Both the position numbers and the translations under genes were made by a program. A stretch of 64,000 bases of DNA from Nonomuraea dietziae (GTDB lineage Bacteria; Actinomycetota; Actinomycetes; Streptosporangiales; Streptosporangiaceae): NCBI RefSeq assembly GCF_014195505.1, contig NZ_JACIBV010000001.1:4836001-4900000 (forward strand). The letters are read 5' to 3'. Each line of letters begins with the position of its first letter. The first letter of the stretch is position 1. Positions 42,988 to 52,144 of the stretch are shown in pieces. The notes below the pieces were generated by a model. The model was not told the origin of the DNA, did no database searches, and saw nothing but the letters and a program-made list of their open reading frames with translations.

Positions 42988-43674
42988 GTGAGCCGAATCC
43001 TGGTCGTCGAAGACGAACCCTACCTGGCCGATCTCGTCGCCACCGCCCTGCGTTACGAGGGGTTCGAGACGGCGGTCGCCGAGACGGGCGCGGTCGCGAT
43101 GGCACTGGTCAGAAGCTTCGATCCCGATCTCATCGTGCTGGACGTGATGCTGCCCGACATTCTCGGCACCGAGGTGTGCCACCGGATCAGGCTCGCGGGG
43201 TCGCAGGTCCCCGTCGTCTTCCTCACCGCGAGGGACGCCACCGAGGACAAGGTGGGCGGGTTCACGGTGGGCGGCGACGACTACGTCACCAAGCCGTTCA
43301 GCCTGGAGGAGCTGACCGCCCGCATCCGCGCGGTGCTGCGCAGGACCGACAGGAGCGCGCCGGAGAGCGCCAGAGTGGCCTTCGCCGACCTCGTCGTGGA
43401 CGACGACACCTACGAGGTCTTCCGCGCCGGCCGCAGGATCGACCTGACGCCGACGGAGTTCAAGCTGTTGCGCTTCCTGCTGGGCAACGCGGGCAAGGTG
43501 ATGTCGAAGCGGCAGATCCTCGACCACGTGTGGGAGTACGACTTCGGCGGCAACGACGGCGTCGTGCAGACCTACATCAGCTACCTGCGCCGCAAGGTCG
43601 ACGCGTTCGACCCGCCGCTGATCCACACGATGCCCCGCATCGGGTACGTCCTCCGGCTGCCGGTGGAGCGGTGA
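42988..43674 (+). CDS. Response regulator, OmpR family
   Basis: A 228-residue regulator: receiver with VVEDEPYLADLVATAL, D52 in LIVLDVMLPDILG and K102 in YVTKPF, then a winged helix with LTPTEFKLLRFLLGNAGKVMSKRQILDHVWEYDFGG and YLRRKVD. GTG 42988 is the start. It is coupled by one base to its kinase. The gap of 100 bp to the MMPL start suggests shared control. Confidence 0.94.
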   Translation: MSRILVVEDEPYLADLVATALRYEGFETAVAETGAVAMALVRSFDPDLIVLDVMLPDILGTEVCHRIRLAGSQVPVVFLTARDATEDKVGGFTVGGDDYVTKPFSLEELTARIRAVLRRTDRSAPESARVAFADLVVDDDTYEVFRAGRRIDLTPTEFKLLRFLLGNAGKVMSKRQILDHVWEYDFGGNDGVVQTYISYLRRKVDAFDPPLIHTMPRIGYVLRLPVER

Positions 43675-44786
43675 TGTCGCTGCGCACCCGCCTGGTCCTG
43701 ACCACCGTGGGCCTGGTCGCCATCGCGCTCGGCCTGGTCGCGGGGGCCACGTTCGGCGCGCTGCAGGACTGGCACGGCCCCGGCAACAGCAAGCTCATGG
43801 CGCTGACCACGCCCGAGGCGCTGCTGGCCGCCTCCGAGGAGCTGACCAGCCGCATCGCCCTGGTCCTGGCGGGCACCTCGGCCTTCGCGCTGGTGTGCCT
43901 GACCGTGCTGGCCGCCCACCTGGCCAGAAGGGGGCTGCGCCCGCTCGACAGGATCGTCGAGGCCGCCGCCCACATCGGCTCGGGTGACCTCGACCGCAGG
44001 ATCGAGAGCGCCCCGCCCGGCACCGAGGTCGGCAGGCTCGCTCACGCCCTCAACGCGATGCTCGTCCAGCTCGAACGGGCCTTCAGGCAGCGCGAGGCCT
44101 CCGAGGAGCGGCTGCGCCGCTTCATCGCCGACGCCTCGCACGAGCTGCGCACCCCGATCGCGACCATCCGCGGCTACGCCGAGCTGTTCAGGCGGGGCGC
44201 CCACGACAGGCCCGAGGACCTGGCCAGAGCCATGCACAGGATCGAGGCCGAGTCGGCCAGGATGGGCCTGCTGGTGGAGGAGATGCTCCTGCTGGCCAGG
44301 CTCGACCAGGGCAGGCCGCTGGAGCGGGAGCCGGTCAGCCTGGTCTCGCTGGCCGCCGACGCGGTGGCCGACACCCGCGCGGTCGATCCTTCGCGCTCCA
44401 TCACCCTCGAGTACGGCACGCCCGTCGTGGTGACGGGTGACCCCGCGAGGCTCAGGCAGGTCGTGGCCAACCTCCTCACCAACGTCCTGCACCACACCCC
44501 CGAGGGCACGGCGGCGAACGTGCGGGTGGCCGAGGAGGACGGCTTCGCGGTCCTCGAGGTCAGCGACGAGGGCCCGGGACTGACCTCCGAGCAGGCCGAG
44601 CGCGTCTTCGAACGGTTCTACAGGGGCGACCACCGCCAGCCCGAGGCCCAGCGGGGCGGCGGCGCGGGGCTCGGCCTGTCGATCGTGGCCTCCGTCGTGG
44701 CCGCGCACGGGGGCCTGGCCACCGCCTCGTCGGCGCAGGACAAGGGCACCACGTTCACGGTCCGCATTCCGCTCGCTCGAGCGTGA
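43674..44786 (+). CDS. Sensor histidine kinase, HisKA/HAMP type
   Basis: A 370-residue kinase. Two membrane segments (LVLTTVGLVAIALGLVAGATFG and IALVLAGTSAFALVCLTVLAAHLA) flank a short outside loop. HAMP lies near 85-135. The H-box is RRFIADASHELRTPIATIRGYAELF near 155, and the ATPase has LLTNVLHHTPEG, DEGPGL, FERFYRGD and GAGLGLSIVA. It is the cognate partner of the overlapping response regulator. Its 3' end overlaps the next convergent gene by 32 bp. Confidence 0.93.
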   Translation: MSLRTRLVLTTVGLVAIALGLVAGATFGALQDWHGPGNSKLMALTTPEALLAASEELTSRIALVLAGTSAFALVCLTVLAAHLARRGLRPLDRIVEAAAHIGSGDLDRRIESAPPGTEVGRLAHALNAMLVQLERAFRQREASEERLRRFIADASHELRTPIATIRGYAELFRRGAHDRPEDLARAMHRIEAESARMGLLVEEMLLLARLDQGRPLEREPVSLVSLAADAVADTRAVDPSRSITLEYGTPVVVTGDPARLRQVVANLLTNVLHHTPEGTAANVRVAEEDGFAVLEVSDEGPGLTSEQAERVFERFYRGDHRQPEAQRGGGAGLGLSIVASVVAAHGGLATASSAQDKGTTFTVRIPLARA

Positions 44787-45408
44787 CCAGGCGTACGCCA
44801 CCACCGGTGTGGACGGCCCGCACGATCTCGGCCCGCGACAGCTCCGCGACCCCGACCGTCAGGTCGGCGCGCTCCTCGCACCAGCCGACGATCGCCTCGG
44901 GCCGCTCGACGGGCGCGGCGAAGTGGACGAGGCTGACGTACCAGATGTCGCGCGTCCAGCTCTCGAAAGCGCCCTTCTCCCCCAGCGCGTGGGCGAAGCG
45001 CTTCTGCAACGTGGCGAGCGTCTCGTCGGCAGGCGTGGCCCAGACCAGCACGCCGCCGTGGTGGCCGGCCACACCGCGCAGCTCCACCCGGACCGGCGGC
45101 AGCCCACGCATCGCCTTCTCCAGCGCCGCCCCGTAGACGCGGCGGTCGGTGACGTCCTCCCTGTACGGCTCCAGCGAGCGCAGCGTCACGTGCAACGCGT
45201 CGGGGCCATGGACCCAGTGCCCTGGCCCCACCACGGGTCTCAGCTCGCCGGCCAGCTCCACCAGCCTGTCGAGCACGGGACCCGAGGGCCGCAGCACCGC
45301 CGCCGCGCCCCAGCGTCTGGCCCCCTCCACCGGAGGCCGGTCGTAGGTGGCCTGTCCGTCGAGCAACGCCGATCGGCCTCTCGCGAAGAACTCCCCGTAT
45401 CGCGACAT
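44755..45408 (-). CDS. 2'-5' RNA ligase-like (2H phosphoesterase) protein
   Basis: A 217-residue protein resembling the 2H phosphoesterase fold. The first motif is HVTLRSLEPY near residue 73; the second appears as WYVSLVHFAAP near 155, with the expected HxT replaced by VSL. Because one His motif is not standard, catalytic activity is uncertain. It abuts the GNAT gene on its 5' side without a gap, suggesting one transcript. The 3' end overlaps the histidine kinase gene. Confidence 0.65.
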   Translation of the reverse strand: MSRYGEFFARGRSALLDGQATYDRPPVEGARRWGAAAVLRPSGPVLDRLVELAGELRPVVGPGHWVHGPDALHVTLRSLEPYREDVTDRRVYGAALEKAMRGLPPVRVELRGVAGHHGGVLVWATPADETLATLQKRFAHALGEKGAFESWTRDIWYVSLVHFAAPVERPEAIVGWCEERADLTVGVAELSRAEIVRAVHTGGGVRLVTLERAECGP

Positions 45409-45942
45409 TCAGGGAGTATCGCGCAGCTCGCCCTCCAGGAGGCCCATCATCACCATGTCGTGCCACTTGCCGTCCCTGCGGAAGGACTCGCGCGCCCTCC
45501 CCTCCTCGACGAAGCCCACCTTCTCGTAGACGCGCCTGGCTCCGGTGTTCGCATCGGCCACCCAGAGCGTGATGCGGTGCAGCCGCATCCTGTCGAAGCC
45601 GTACCTGCAGATCAGCCGGACGGCCTCGGTGCCGAAGCCACGGCCCCAGCAGTCCTTCTCTCCGAGGTAGACGTCGAGCTCGGCGTCGCCCGTCTCCGGT
45701 TCGGCGCCGCCCAGCCTCACCAGGCCGATCAGCCTGCCGTCCTCGAGGCTCTCCACGCCGAGCAGCACGTTGTCGTAGGAGTTGCGGTCGCGGGCCTCGC
45801 AGCGGGCCACGGTCTGGGCGAGCGTCTCGGGGTAGCCCTCATCCAGCCAGCGCATCACCTCGGGGTCGCTGTTCCAGCGCCAGAGTGTCTCGGCCTCGTG
45901 GGGCTCCATGGGACGCAGTCGGATGCGTGTGCCTCTGAGCAT
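45409..45942 (-). CDS. GNAT acetyltransferase, RimJ/RimL type
   Basis: A 177-residue N-acetyltransferase. The start TRIRLRPMEPHEAETLWRWNSD, CoA-binding ELDVYLGEKDCWGRGFGTEAVRLI and ending GFVEEGRARESFRRDGKWHDMVMMGLL are typical of RimJ/RimL proteins. The substrate cannot be told. Its stop adjoins the start of the RNA-ligase-like gene. Confidence 0.92.
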   Translation of the reverse strand: MLRGTRIRLRPMEPHEAETLWRWNSDPEVMRWLDEGYPETLAQTVARCEARDRNSYDNVLLGVESLEDGRLIGLVRLGGAEPETGDAELDVYLGEKDCWGRGFGTEAVRLICRYGFDRMRLHRITLWVADANTGARRVYEKVGFVEEGRARESFRRDGKWHDMVMMGLLEGELRDTP

Positions 45943-45970
45943 GGCGAAAAGGGGATCACCTCATGACAGA

Positions 45971-45997
45971 GGCCCGCAACCGAATTGATCGCGGGCC
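45971..45997. terminator. Terminator hairpin after 5'-nucleotidase gene
   Basis: GGCCCGC at 45971-45977 pairs with GCGGGCC at 45991-45997 around a 13-nt AT-rich loop, just after the nucleotidase stop on the minus strand. Confidence 0.5.
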
Positions 45998-46010
45998 CCT
46001 GCGGGTGGGA

Positions 46011-47768
46011 TCAGTCGACGACGGTGATGCGGTCGGTCGCGGGAGGTGCGACAGGGCTGTGCTTGCCCAGGTAGTCGACGAACGCGTCGATGTCCAGCGG
46101 GCCGCTCCACAGGTCGGTGCCGTTCTTGAGCTCGGCGAAGGCGTCACCGCCGCCGACGAGGAAGTTGTTCACCGCCACGCGGATCGACTGGGTGTCGGTC
46201 ACCGCGACGCCGTCGATCTTCATGGCCGACACCTTCGAGCCCCACGGGGCGCTCCTGCTGTAGGTGTAGGTGAAGTTCGACGAGGGCTGCAGGATCTTGG
46301 TGAACGCCTGGTTGTTGGGTCCGCCGACGAACTGCTGCTCGAGGACGGTCTTGAGCTGCGCGCCGGTCAACGTGATGACCTGGGTGAGATTGTTGAACGG
46401 CTGGACGGCGAACGCCTCGCCGTACGTCACGACGCCGTCGCCCTCACCCGCGGGGGAGCTCGGGTGGTTGAGAGGCATGCGCACGCCGCCTGGGTTCATG
46501 AACGCGATCTGCGCGTTGCCACCGGTCCTGGTCGCCTCGAGCTGGCTGTCGGCGATGAGGTTGCCGAGCGGCAGCTCGCCCGAGGGAGCGGCGGTCGTGC
46601 CGATCTCCGCGGTGATCCTGCCGACCTGCTTGTTCGCGATGTCCGCGCTGCGGGCCTTCCACAGGGCCACCGAGTCGGCGACGGCCCTGTCCTCCGCCAC
46701 GTCACGGGTGACGACGTGGTTGGCGGCCGCCACGGTCGAGCGGACGACGTCCCTGGTGCGCTTGTCGACCTGGAAGTCGATCTGGGTCAGCACGCGGCCG
46801 AAGGAGGAGCCCTGCGTGTAGTAGCGCGGCTGCCCTGCGGGGTCGGTCGTCTTGCACACGTAGGCCTGGTGCGAGTGGCCGCTGACGACCACGTCCACCT
46901 GCGGGTCGAGGCCGCTCGCGATCCGCGAGCCGTTGCCCGGGGTGACCGAGCAGGCGCTCGGGTCCTGGTTCGGGGTGACCTGGTCGCCCTCGTGGACCAG
47001 CACGACCTGGGCCTTGACGCCCTGGCGGGCCAGCAGCCTGGAGACCTTGTTGGCCGCGGCCACCTCTTCGGTGAACTTCAGGCCCTGGATGCCGGAGGAG
47101 GAGACGATCGTCGGGGTGGTGGCCGTCACCAGGCCGATGAAGCCCACCTTCACGCCGTTGACGCTCTTCACGAAGTACGGCGGCAGCGCGTACCTGTCGT
47201 TGCGCTCCTTCAGGACGTTCGCGCCGAGGAAGTCGAAGTCGGTGCCCTCCCACTCGCCGGCGGGCGAGCAGCCGTCGACGGGGTGGCAGCCGCCCTTCAT
47301 CAGGCGCTGGAGCTCGGTGTAGCCCTCGTCGAACTCGTGGTTGCCCGCCGAGGAGGCCTTCAGCCCCATCTGGCCGAGCACGTCGAGCGTCGGCTCGTCG
47401 TGGTAGGCGGCCGAGATCAGCGGGGAGGCGCCGATGAGGTCGCCGGCCGCCACCACCATGGTGTTACGGCCGGTGTGCTGCTTGAGATGGGTGGCGAGGT
47501 AGGCGGCCCCGCCCGCGATGGAGTACCTGCCGCCGACGATGCCGGTCAGCTTGCCGTCGGCGTCGACCAGCGGCCCCTTGGGATCGAGGATGCGGCTGGC
47601 GGACCCGCTCGGCGGCTCCAGGTTGCCGTGAAGGTCGTTGATCGTCAGCAGGCGGACGGGCACCGTCCGCTCGGGCCTGGCCGCGTCGGCAGGTCCCGCC
47701 ACGAGCGTGACGCCGCCCATGGCGATGGCCCCCGCGAGAACGAGCGGGAGGAAGGAGCGAGAGGTCAT
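46011..47768 (-). CDS. Exported 5'-nucleotidase / metallophosphatase
   Basis: A 585-residue secreted phosphatase. A signal peptide (FLPLVLAGAIAMGGVTLVAGPADA) precedes the metallophosphatase domain with LLTINDLHGN, VVAAGDLIGASP, SAGNHEFDEG and VVSGHSHQAY. The C-terminal substrate domain has MNPGGVRMPL, TLTGAQLKTVLEQQF and VAVNNFLVGGGDAF. It should release phosphate from nucleotides outside the cell. Seen with a PiT transporter nearby, a phosphate-scavenging role fits. Confidence 0.95.
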   Translation of the reverse strand: MTSRSFLPLVLAGAIAMGGVTLVAGPADAARPERTVPVRLLTINDLHGNLEPPSGSASRILDPKGPLVDADGKLTGIVGGRYSIAGGAAYLATHLKQHTGRNTMVVAAGDLIGASPLISAAYHDEPTLDVLGQMGLKASSAGNHEFDEGYTELQRLMKGGCHPVDGCSPAGEWEGTDFDFLGANVLKERNDRYALPPYFVKSVNGVKVGFIGLVTATTPTIVSSSGIQGLKFTEEVAAANKVSRLLARQGVKAQVVLVHEGDQVTPNQDPSACSVTPGNGSRIASGLDPQVDVVVSGHSHQAYVCKTTDPAGQPRYYTQGSSFGRVLTQIDFQVDKRTRDVVRSTVAAANHVVTRDVAEDRAVADSVALWKARSADIANKQVGRITAEIGTTAAPSGELPLGNLIADSQLEATRTGGNAQIAFMNPGGVRMPLNHPSSPAGEGDGVVTYGEAFAVQPFNNLTQVITLTGAQLKTVLEQQFVGGPNNQAFTKILQPSSNFTYTYSRSAPWGSKVSAMKIDGVAVTDTQSIRVAVNNFLVGGGDAFAELKNGTDLWSGPLDIDAFVDYLGKHSPVAPPATDRITVVD

Positions 47769-47876
47769 GCCTGCAGACGTTACGGAACGAAGCTATGCGG
47801 CAGACGTCTGAAAGGTAACGATTCATCGGCCCCCCACATGGCGTTATTTGCCAGTCGGCAGCCTAGAGTTCGATCT

Positions 47877-48791
47877 ATGACAGTGCGCGTGGTGGAGCGG
47901 GGACGGCTCGATGACAGGGAAACAGCCGACGTGCTGGACGTCGTCGAGGCGGCGACGGAGGCCGACGGGGCGCGTCCGCTCAACGAGCACGTGATGCTGC
48001 ACCTGCGCTACGGCGGCGACGAGCGGGCCCGCTCGCTGCTGCTCTACTCCGGCGCCTCGCTGGCCGGCTACGCGCACGTGGACCCGACCGACGAGGTCGA
48101 GGGGCCCAGCGGCGAGCTGGTCGTCCACCCCGCCTTCCGTCGTCAGGGACACGGCGCGACGCTGCTGCGGGCCGTACTGGAGGTCTCGGGAGGGCGGCTG
48201 CGGCTGTGGGCGCACGGCGACCACACGGGCGCGGCCGCGCTGGCGGCCTCCGCGGGCTTCGAGCGGATGCGCTCGCTGTGGCAGATGCGCCGCTCCCTGT
48301 TCGCGCCCCTGCCCCCTTCCTCCCTGCCCGAAGGGGTACGGCTGCGCACGTTCGCGCCGGGCCAGGACGAGGAGGCGTGGCTCAAGGTGAACGCCGCCGC
48401 CTTCGCCCACCACCCCGAGCAGGGCGGATGGACCCTCGACGACGTGCGGCTGCGCGAGAGCGAGCCCTGGTTCGACCCGGAGGGGTTCTTCCTCGCCTAT
48501 CGCGACGGGCGGCTGGTCGGCTTCCACTGGACGAAGATCCACGGATCCTCCGCCGAGGAGCACGGCCACGAGCCCCTCGGCGAGGTCTACGTCGTGGGGG
48601 TGGATCCCTCACAGCAGGGCACCGGCCTGGGCAAGGCGCTCACCCTGGCCGGTCTTCGCCATCTACGCTCGCGCGGCCTCGCCCAGGCGATGCTCTACGT
48701 GGACGAGGCCAACACGGCGGCGATCAGGCTGTACGAGTCCCTCGGTTTCAACCGATGGGACGTCGACGTGATGTACGCGGCTACTCGATGA
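47877..48791 (+). CDS. mshD: Mycothiol synthase
   Basis: A 304-residue protein with two GNAT domains, as in MshD. CoA-binding segments are LVVHPAFRRQGHGATLLRAVLE near residue 82 and VYVVGVDPSQQGTGLGKALTLAGL near 240, and FHWTKIH precedes the second. It acetylates Cys-GlcN-Ins, the last step of mycothiol synthesis. ATG 47877 follows TAGAGT closely with no ribosome site, so it is probably leaderless. Overlaps the convergent PiT gene by 11 bp. Confidence 0.96.
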   Translation: MTVRVVERGRLDDRETADVLDVVEAATEADGARPLNEHVMLHLRYGGDERARSLLLYSGASLAGYAHVDPTDEVEGPSGELVVHPAFRRQGHGATLLRAVLEVSGGRLRLWAHGDHTGAAALAASAGFERMRSLWQMRRSLFAPLPPSSLPEGVRLRTFAPGQDEEAWLKVNAAAFAHHPEQGGWTLDDVRLRESEPWFDPEGFFLAYRDGRLVGFHWTKIHGSSAEEHGHEPLGEVYVVGVDPSQQGTGLGKALTLAGLRHLRSRGLAQAMLYVDEANTAAIRLYESLGFNRWDVDVMYAATR

Positions 48792-49785
48792 GCCAGTGGA
48801 GGATGTAGTACGACACAGCGGCCACCAGCGCCGCCGCGGGGATCGTGAGGATCCACGCGGTCACGATGTTGCCCGCCACGCCCCACCGCACGGCAGAGAG
48901 CCGCTTGGTGGCACCGACGCCCATGATGGCGCTGGTGATGGTGTGGGTGGTGGAGATGGGAGCGCCGAAACCGATCGCCGCGACGTACAGGACGGTCGAG
49001 GCCGCGGCCTCGGCCGCGAAGCCCTGCGGAGGGTCGAGGGCGATGATCCGCCGTCCCAGCGTGCGCATGATGCGCCAGCCACCGGCGTACGTTCCCAGCG
49101 AGATGGCACCGGCCGCGGCCAGGATCACCCACTGCGGAATCGGGTCCGCCGGCGCGGCGTAGCCGCCGACGACCAGCGCGAGGAAGATCACGCCCATCGT
49201 CTTCTGCGCGTCCTGCAGGCCGTGCCCGAGCGCCATCGCGGCGGCCGAGACGGTCTGCGCGTAGCGGAAGCCCCTGTTGGCTTTTCCTGGTTGCGCGTTG
49301 CGGAAGATCCAATAGATTGCGATCATGATCGTGGCGGCGAGCGAGAACCCGACCATCGGGGACAGGATCATCGGGATGACGACCTTCTCCAGCACGCCGT
49401 CCCAGTGCACCAGGCTGGCCGAGGCCAGCGCGGCACCCACCAGGCCACCGATGAGCGCGTGGCTGGAGGAGGAGGGCAGGCCGAAGTACCAGGTGACGAG
49501 GTTCCAGGTGATCGCGCCGATCAGCGCGGCCGCCACCACGACCAGGCCGTGGGTGCCCTCTGGCGCGTCGATGATCCCCTTGCCGACCGTCTGGGCGACC
49601 TGAGTGCCCAGATGGGCGCCGATGAAGTTCATCCCCGCGGCCAGGAAGAGCGCCGCGCGCGGGGTGAGCGCGCGGGTCGACACCGAGGTCGCGATGGCGT
49701 TCGCCGCGTCGTGGAAGCCGTTGGTGTAGTCGAAGACCAGTGACACGACCACCACGCCGATGACGAGGGCGAGCGTGAGGTCCAC
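48781..49785 (-). CDS. pit: PiT-family inorganic phosphate transporter
   Basis: A 334-residue membrane transporter with about ten segments. The two PiT signatures are FHDAANAIATSVSTRALTP near residue 24 and GAPISTTHTITSAIMGVG near 275. It imports metal-phosphate with protons. The DUF47 gene directly upstream, with no intergenic base, is its usual partner. Confidence 0.95.
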   Translation of the reverse strand: MDLTLALVIGVVVVSLVFDYTNGFHDAANAIATSVSTRALTPRAALFLAAGMNFIGAHLGTQVAQTVGKGIIDAPEGTHGLVVVAAALIGAITWNLVTWYFGLPSSSSHALIGGLVGAALASASLVHWDGVLEKVVIPMILSPMVGFSLAATIMIAIYWIFRNAQPGKANRGFRYAQTVSAAAMALGHGLQDAQKTMGVIFLALVVGGYAAPADPIPQWVILAAAGAISLGTYAGGWRIMRTLGRRIIALDPPQGFAAEAAASTVLYVAAIGFGAPISTTHTITSAIMGVGATKRLSAVRWGVAGNIVTAWILTIPAAALVAAVSYYILHWLIE

Positions 49786-50403
49786 TTAGCTTTCCTTGAC
49801 CGCGATCGACTCGACCGTGTTCGCCACGTGCTCGAAGGCGTCCGCGGCTTCCTCCAGGCGGTCGATGACCTCCTTCATCTTCATGACGGTGAGCGCGTCG
49901 TACTCACCACTGAAGAGCTTGGCCAGAAGCTTCCTGTAGACCTGGTCGCCCTGGTTCTCCAGGCGGTTGACCTCGATCCAGTACTCGTTGAGGTTCTTCA
50001 TCGAGCGCAGGCGCGGCATGGCTTCCGCTGTCAGCTCGGCCGCCCGTTCCAGCACCTCCACCTGCCTGACGACGTCCTTCGGCAGATGGTCGATCTGATA
50101 CAGGACGATGAGGTCGGACGCCTCTTCCATGGCGTCCATCACATCGTCGAGGTTCGAGGCGAGGCGATAGATGTCCTCACGGTCAAAAGGCGTGATGAAG
50201 CTCTCGTTGAGCCGGTTCATGATCGCATGAGTGCGTTCGTCACCGGCGTGCTCGCAGGCGCGCATCTTCTCGGCCAGGGCTTCCCTGTCCGAACCGTCGC
50301 TGATGATCTCCACCAGCAACCGCGATGCCGTGACCAGGTTGTTCGCTGAGTCGGCGAACAGGTCGTAGTAGCTGTCCTCACGAGGCGTGAGACGCAGGCG
50401 CAC
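49786..50403 (-). CDS. DUF47 (PhoU-like) protein
   Basis: A 205-residue helical protein of the DUF47 family: YDLFADSANNLVTASRLLVEI, HAGDERTHAIMNRLNESFITPFDREDIYRLASNLDDVMDAMEEAS. The FITPFDREDI segment is the signature. These proteins accompany PiT transporters and probably gate them. GTG 50403 is the start; about 200 bp without a gene lie upstream before dcd. Confidence 0.93.
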   Translation of the reverse strand: MRLRLTPREDSYYDLFADSANNLVTASRLLVEIISDGSDREALAEKMRACEHAGDERTHAIMNRLNESFITPFDREDIYRLASNLDDVMDAMEEASDLIVLYQIDHLPKDVVRQVEVLERAAELTAEAMPRLRSMKNLNEYWIEVNRLENQGDQVYRKLLAKLFSGEYDALTVMKMKEVIDRLEEAADAFEHVANTVESIAVKES

Positions 50404-50602
50404 GTCGTTCTCCAGATGTGCGGGGATGGTCCGCAGAGAAGGGTACGGGTTACCAGCGGAAATGCGAACTTCATGGTGCGCACACCCACTCTTCTCCCTC
50501 TCGCTACCCCTCGTATGATCTGCGACACCGGGTTCGGGAGTACTTTGGGGGGTATTTTGCTCGTGGCCGCTTTGCCCGGGTTTGGGCGCCTGATAAGGGC
50601 GT

Positions 50603-51178
50603 TCAGATGAGCGTGCGGTGGAAGTTCTTGAAGCTGCGCGAGGGTGTGGGGCCGCGCTGACCCTGGTAGCGCGAGCCGTACTTCGCCGAGCCGTACGGGT
50701 GCTCGGCCGGAGAGCTCAACCGGAACATGCACAGCTGCCCGATCTTCATCCCCGGCCACAGCTTGATCGGCAGTGTGGCCACATTGGACAGCTCCAGCGT
50801 CACGTGCCCGGAGAAGCCGGGGTCGATGAAGCCGGCCGTCGAGTGCGTCAGCAGACCCAGCCTGCCGAGAGAGCTCTTCCCCTCCAGCCGGCTCGCCAGG
50901 TCGTCCGGGAGGGTGATCACCTCGTAGGTGCTCGCGAGCACGAACTCGCCGGGGTGCAGAATGAAAGGCTCATCCCCCTCAGGCTCCACCTGACGGGTGA
51001 GGTCGGGCTGCTCCACGGCGGGATCGATGTGCGGGTAGCGGTGGTTCTCGAACACCCTGAAGAAGCGGTCGAGCCGCACGTCGATGCTGGACGGTTGGAT
51101 CATTGCCTTGTCGAACGGGTCGAGACTGACCCGGCCGGACTCGATTTCGGCGAGGATGTCTCGGTCAGAAAGCAGCAC
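50603..51178 (-). CDS. dcd: dCTP deaminase
   Basis: A 191-residue dCTP deaminase: LLSDRDILAEIESGRVSLDPFD at the start, MIQPSSIDVRLDRFFRVF, and GKSSLGRLGLLTHSTAGFIDPGFSGHVTLELSN as the active site. It makes dUTP, or dUMP if bifunctional. GTG 51178 is chosen from the family start; a longer frame runs into the tRNA gene. It is the last clearly vertical gene before the integration site. Confidence 0.96.
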   Translation of the reverse strand: MLLSDRDILAEIESGRVSLDPFDKAMIQPSSIDVRLDRFFRVFENHRYPHIDPAVEQPDLTRQVEPEGDEPFILHPGEFVLASTYEVITLPDDLASRLEGKSSLGRLGLLTHSTAGFIDPGFSGHVTLELSNVATLPIKLWPGMKIGQLCMFRLSSPAEHPYGSAKYGSRYQGQRGPTPSRSFKNFHRTLI

Positions 51179-51277
51179 GGAGAGCAACTTACCGTGTGCG
51201 ACAGTGAAGTCGGCTGGGGCGGGGTTGCTTGAGTGGGCGGGATTTCCGCTACAGTGGTGGGCGCGGCGATCGCCGAT

Positions 51278-51351
51278 GCGGGTGTAGTTCAATGGCAGAA
51301 CATCAGCTTCCCAAGCTGACAGCGCGGGTTCGATTCCCGTCACCCGCTCCA
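51278..51351 (+). tRNA. tRNA-Gly (anticodon CCC), integration target
   Basis: A 74-nt cloverleaf folds with acceptor GCGGGTG/CACCCGC, D-arm GTTC/GAAC, anticodon stem TCAGC/GCTGA, loop TTCCCAA with CCC at 51310-51312, T-arm with TTCGATT, and an encoded CCA end. The 3' part from 51308 onward is repeated downstream at three sites, so this gene is the attB used by several integrative elements. It is kept intact. Confidence 0.95.
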
Positions 51352-51357
51352 ACAACG

Positions 51358-51395
51358 AAAAGCCAGGTCAGGGATTGTTTCCCGACCTGGCTTTT
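51358..51395. terminator. tRNA terminator
   Basis: AAAAGCCAGGTC at 51358-51369 pairs perfectly with GACCTGGCTTTT at 51384-51395, with an inner GGGA/TCCC stem. The 3' T-run makes it a classical intrinsic terminator for tRNA-Gly and, read the other way, for the integrase remnant. Confidence 0.85.
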
Positions 51396-51431
51396 GATCT
51401 TTCTGACCCCCCACTCGATCTTCCCTGCCCG

Positions 51432-52113
51432 TTACGTGCTCGATCCTTCTGGATCTTGGTCCTTCAGGGCCTCCTCCGCGAGCTTCCCGAGGACGTCGGC
51501 GATCGCTCGGTCCCGCTCCATCGCGGTGTGCTCATAGATCAACGCCGCCCGCGTCGTCGAGTGGCCCATGCGGGTCATCAGGTCGCGGAGGCTTGCCCCA
51601 GAGCGCGCGGCGAGATCGTTTCCGGTGTGACGAAGGTCATGGAAGTGGAAGCCGGAGAGCCCGGCTTTCTTGAGTGCCGCCGCCCAGACGAGGGTGAAGT
51701 TCGCGCGTCGCAGCTTGGCGCCCTTGAGGACCGACGAAGACATGCCCGAACTCTCCTTCCTCCGCGTACTTCTCCATGTGCTCCTTGAGGTCCGGCAGGA
51801 GCATCGCGGGAACGCTTACCAGGCGCTTGCCCGCTTCAGACTTGGGCGGGCCGATGGTCACCGAGCCGTCCTTGAGTTCGGTCGTGGTCCCAACGATGCG
51901 AATCGTCCCCGCCGCCAGGTCCACGTTCCGCCGCTGGAGTGCAGCGAGCTCGCCCCATCGCAGGCTGGCGAATGTAGCGAGCAGCATGAGCATGCGGAAC
52001 CGCGGTTCGATCGAGTCGGCCAGCACGAAGACCTGCTTCATAGCCAGGACCGGACGCTCAGGCGAGTCCTCCTTACCCGCTCCCTTGATCTTGCAGGGGT
52101 TCGACTTGATCAG
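51432..52113 (-). pseudogene. Tyrosine integrase remnant A
   Basis: C-terminal part of a phage-type tyrosine recombinase split over two frames. The upstream part has LLATFASLRWGELAALQRRNVDLAAGT with the first catalytic Arg; the downstream part has FHFHDLRHTGNDLAA, RMGHSTTRAALIYEHT with HxxR, GH and the Tyr nucleophile. A frameshift near 51715-51740 separates them, and the N-terminal arm-binding half is gone from about 52113, where the frame starts at LIKSNPCKIKGAG. The 3' end points at the tRNA, as in pSAM2-like elements. Not functional. Confidence 0.85.
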
Positions 52114-52144
52114 GCGGGGCGGGTACGCGCGGCACAATGGGGCT

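Noticed and set aside
50603..51355. A longer Dcd with 59 extra N-terminal residues
   Set aside because: The extension translates the complement of the tRNA-Gly gene; the family starts at LLSDRDI.
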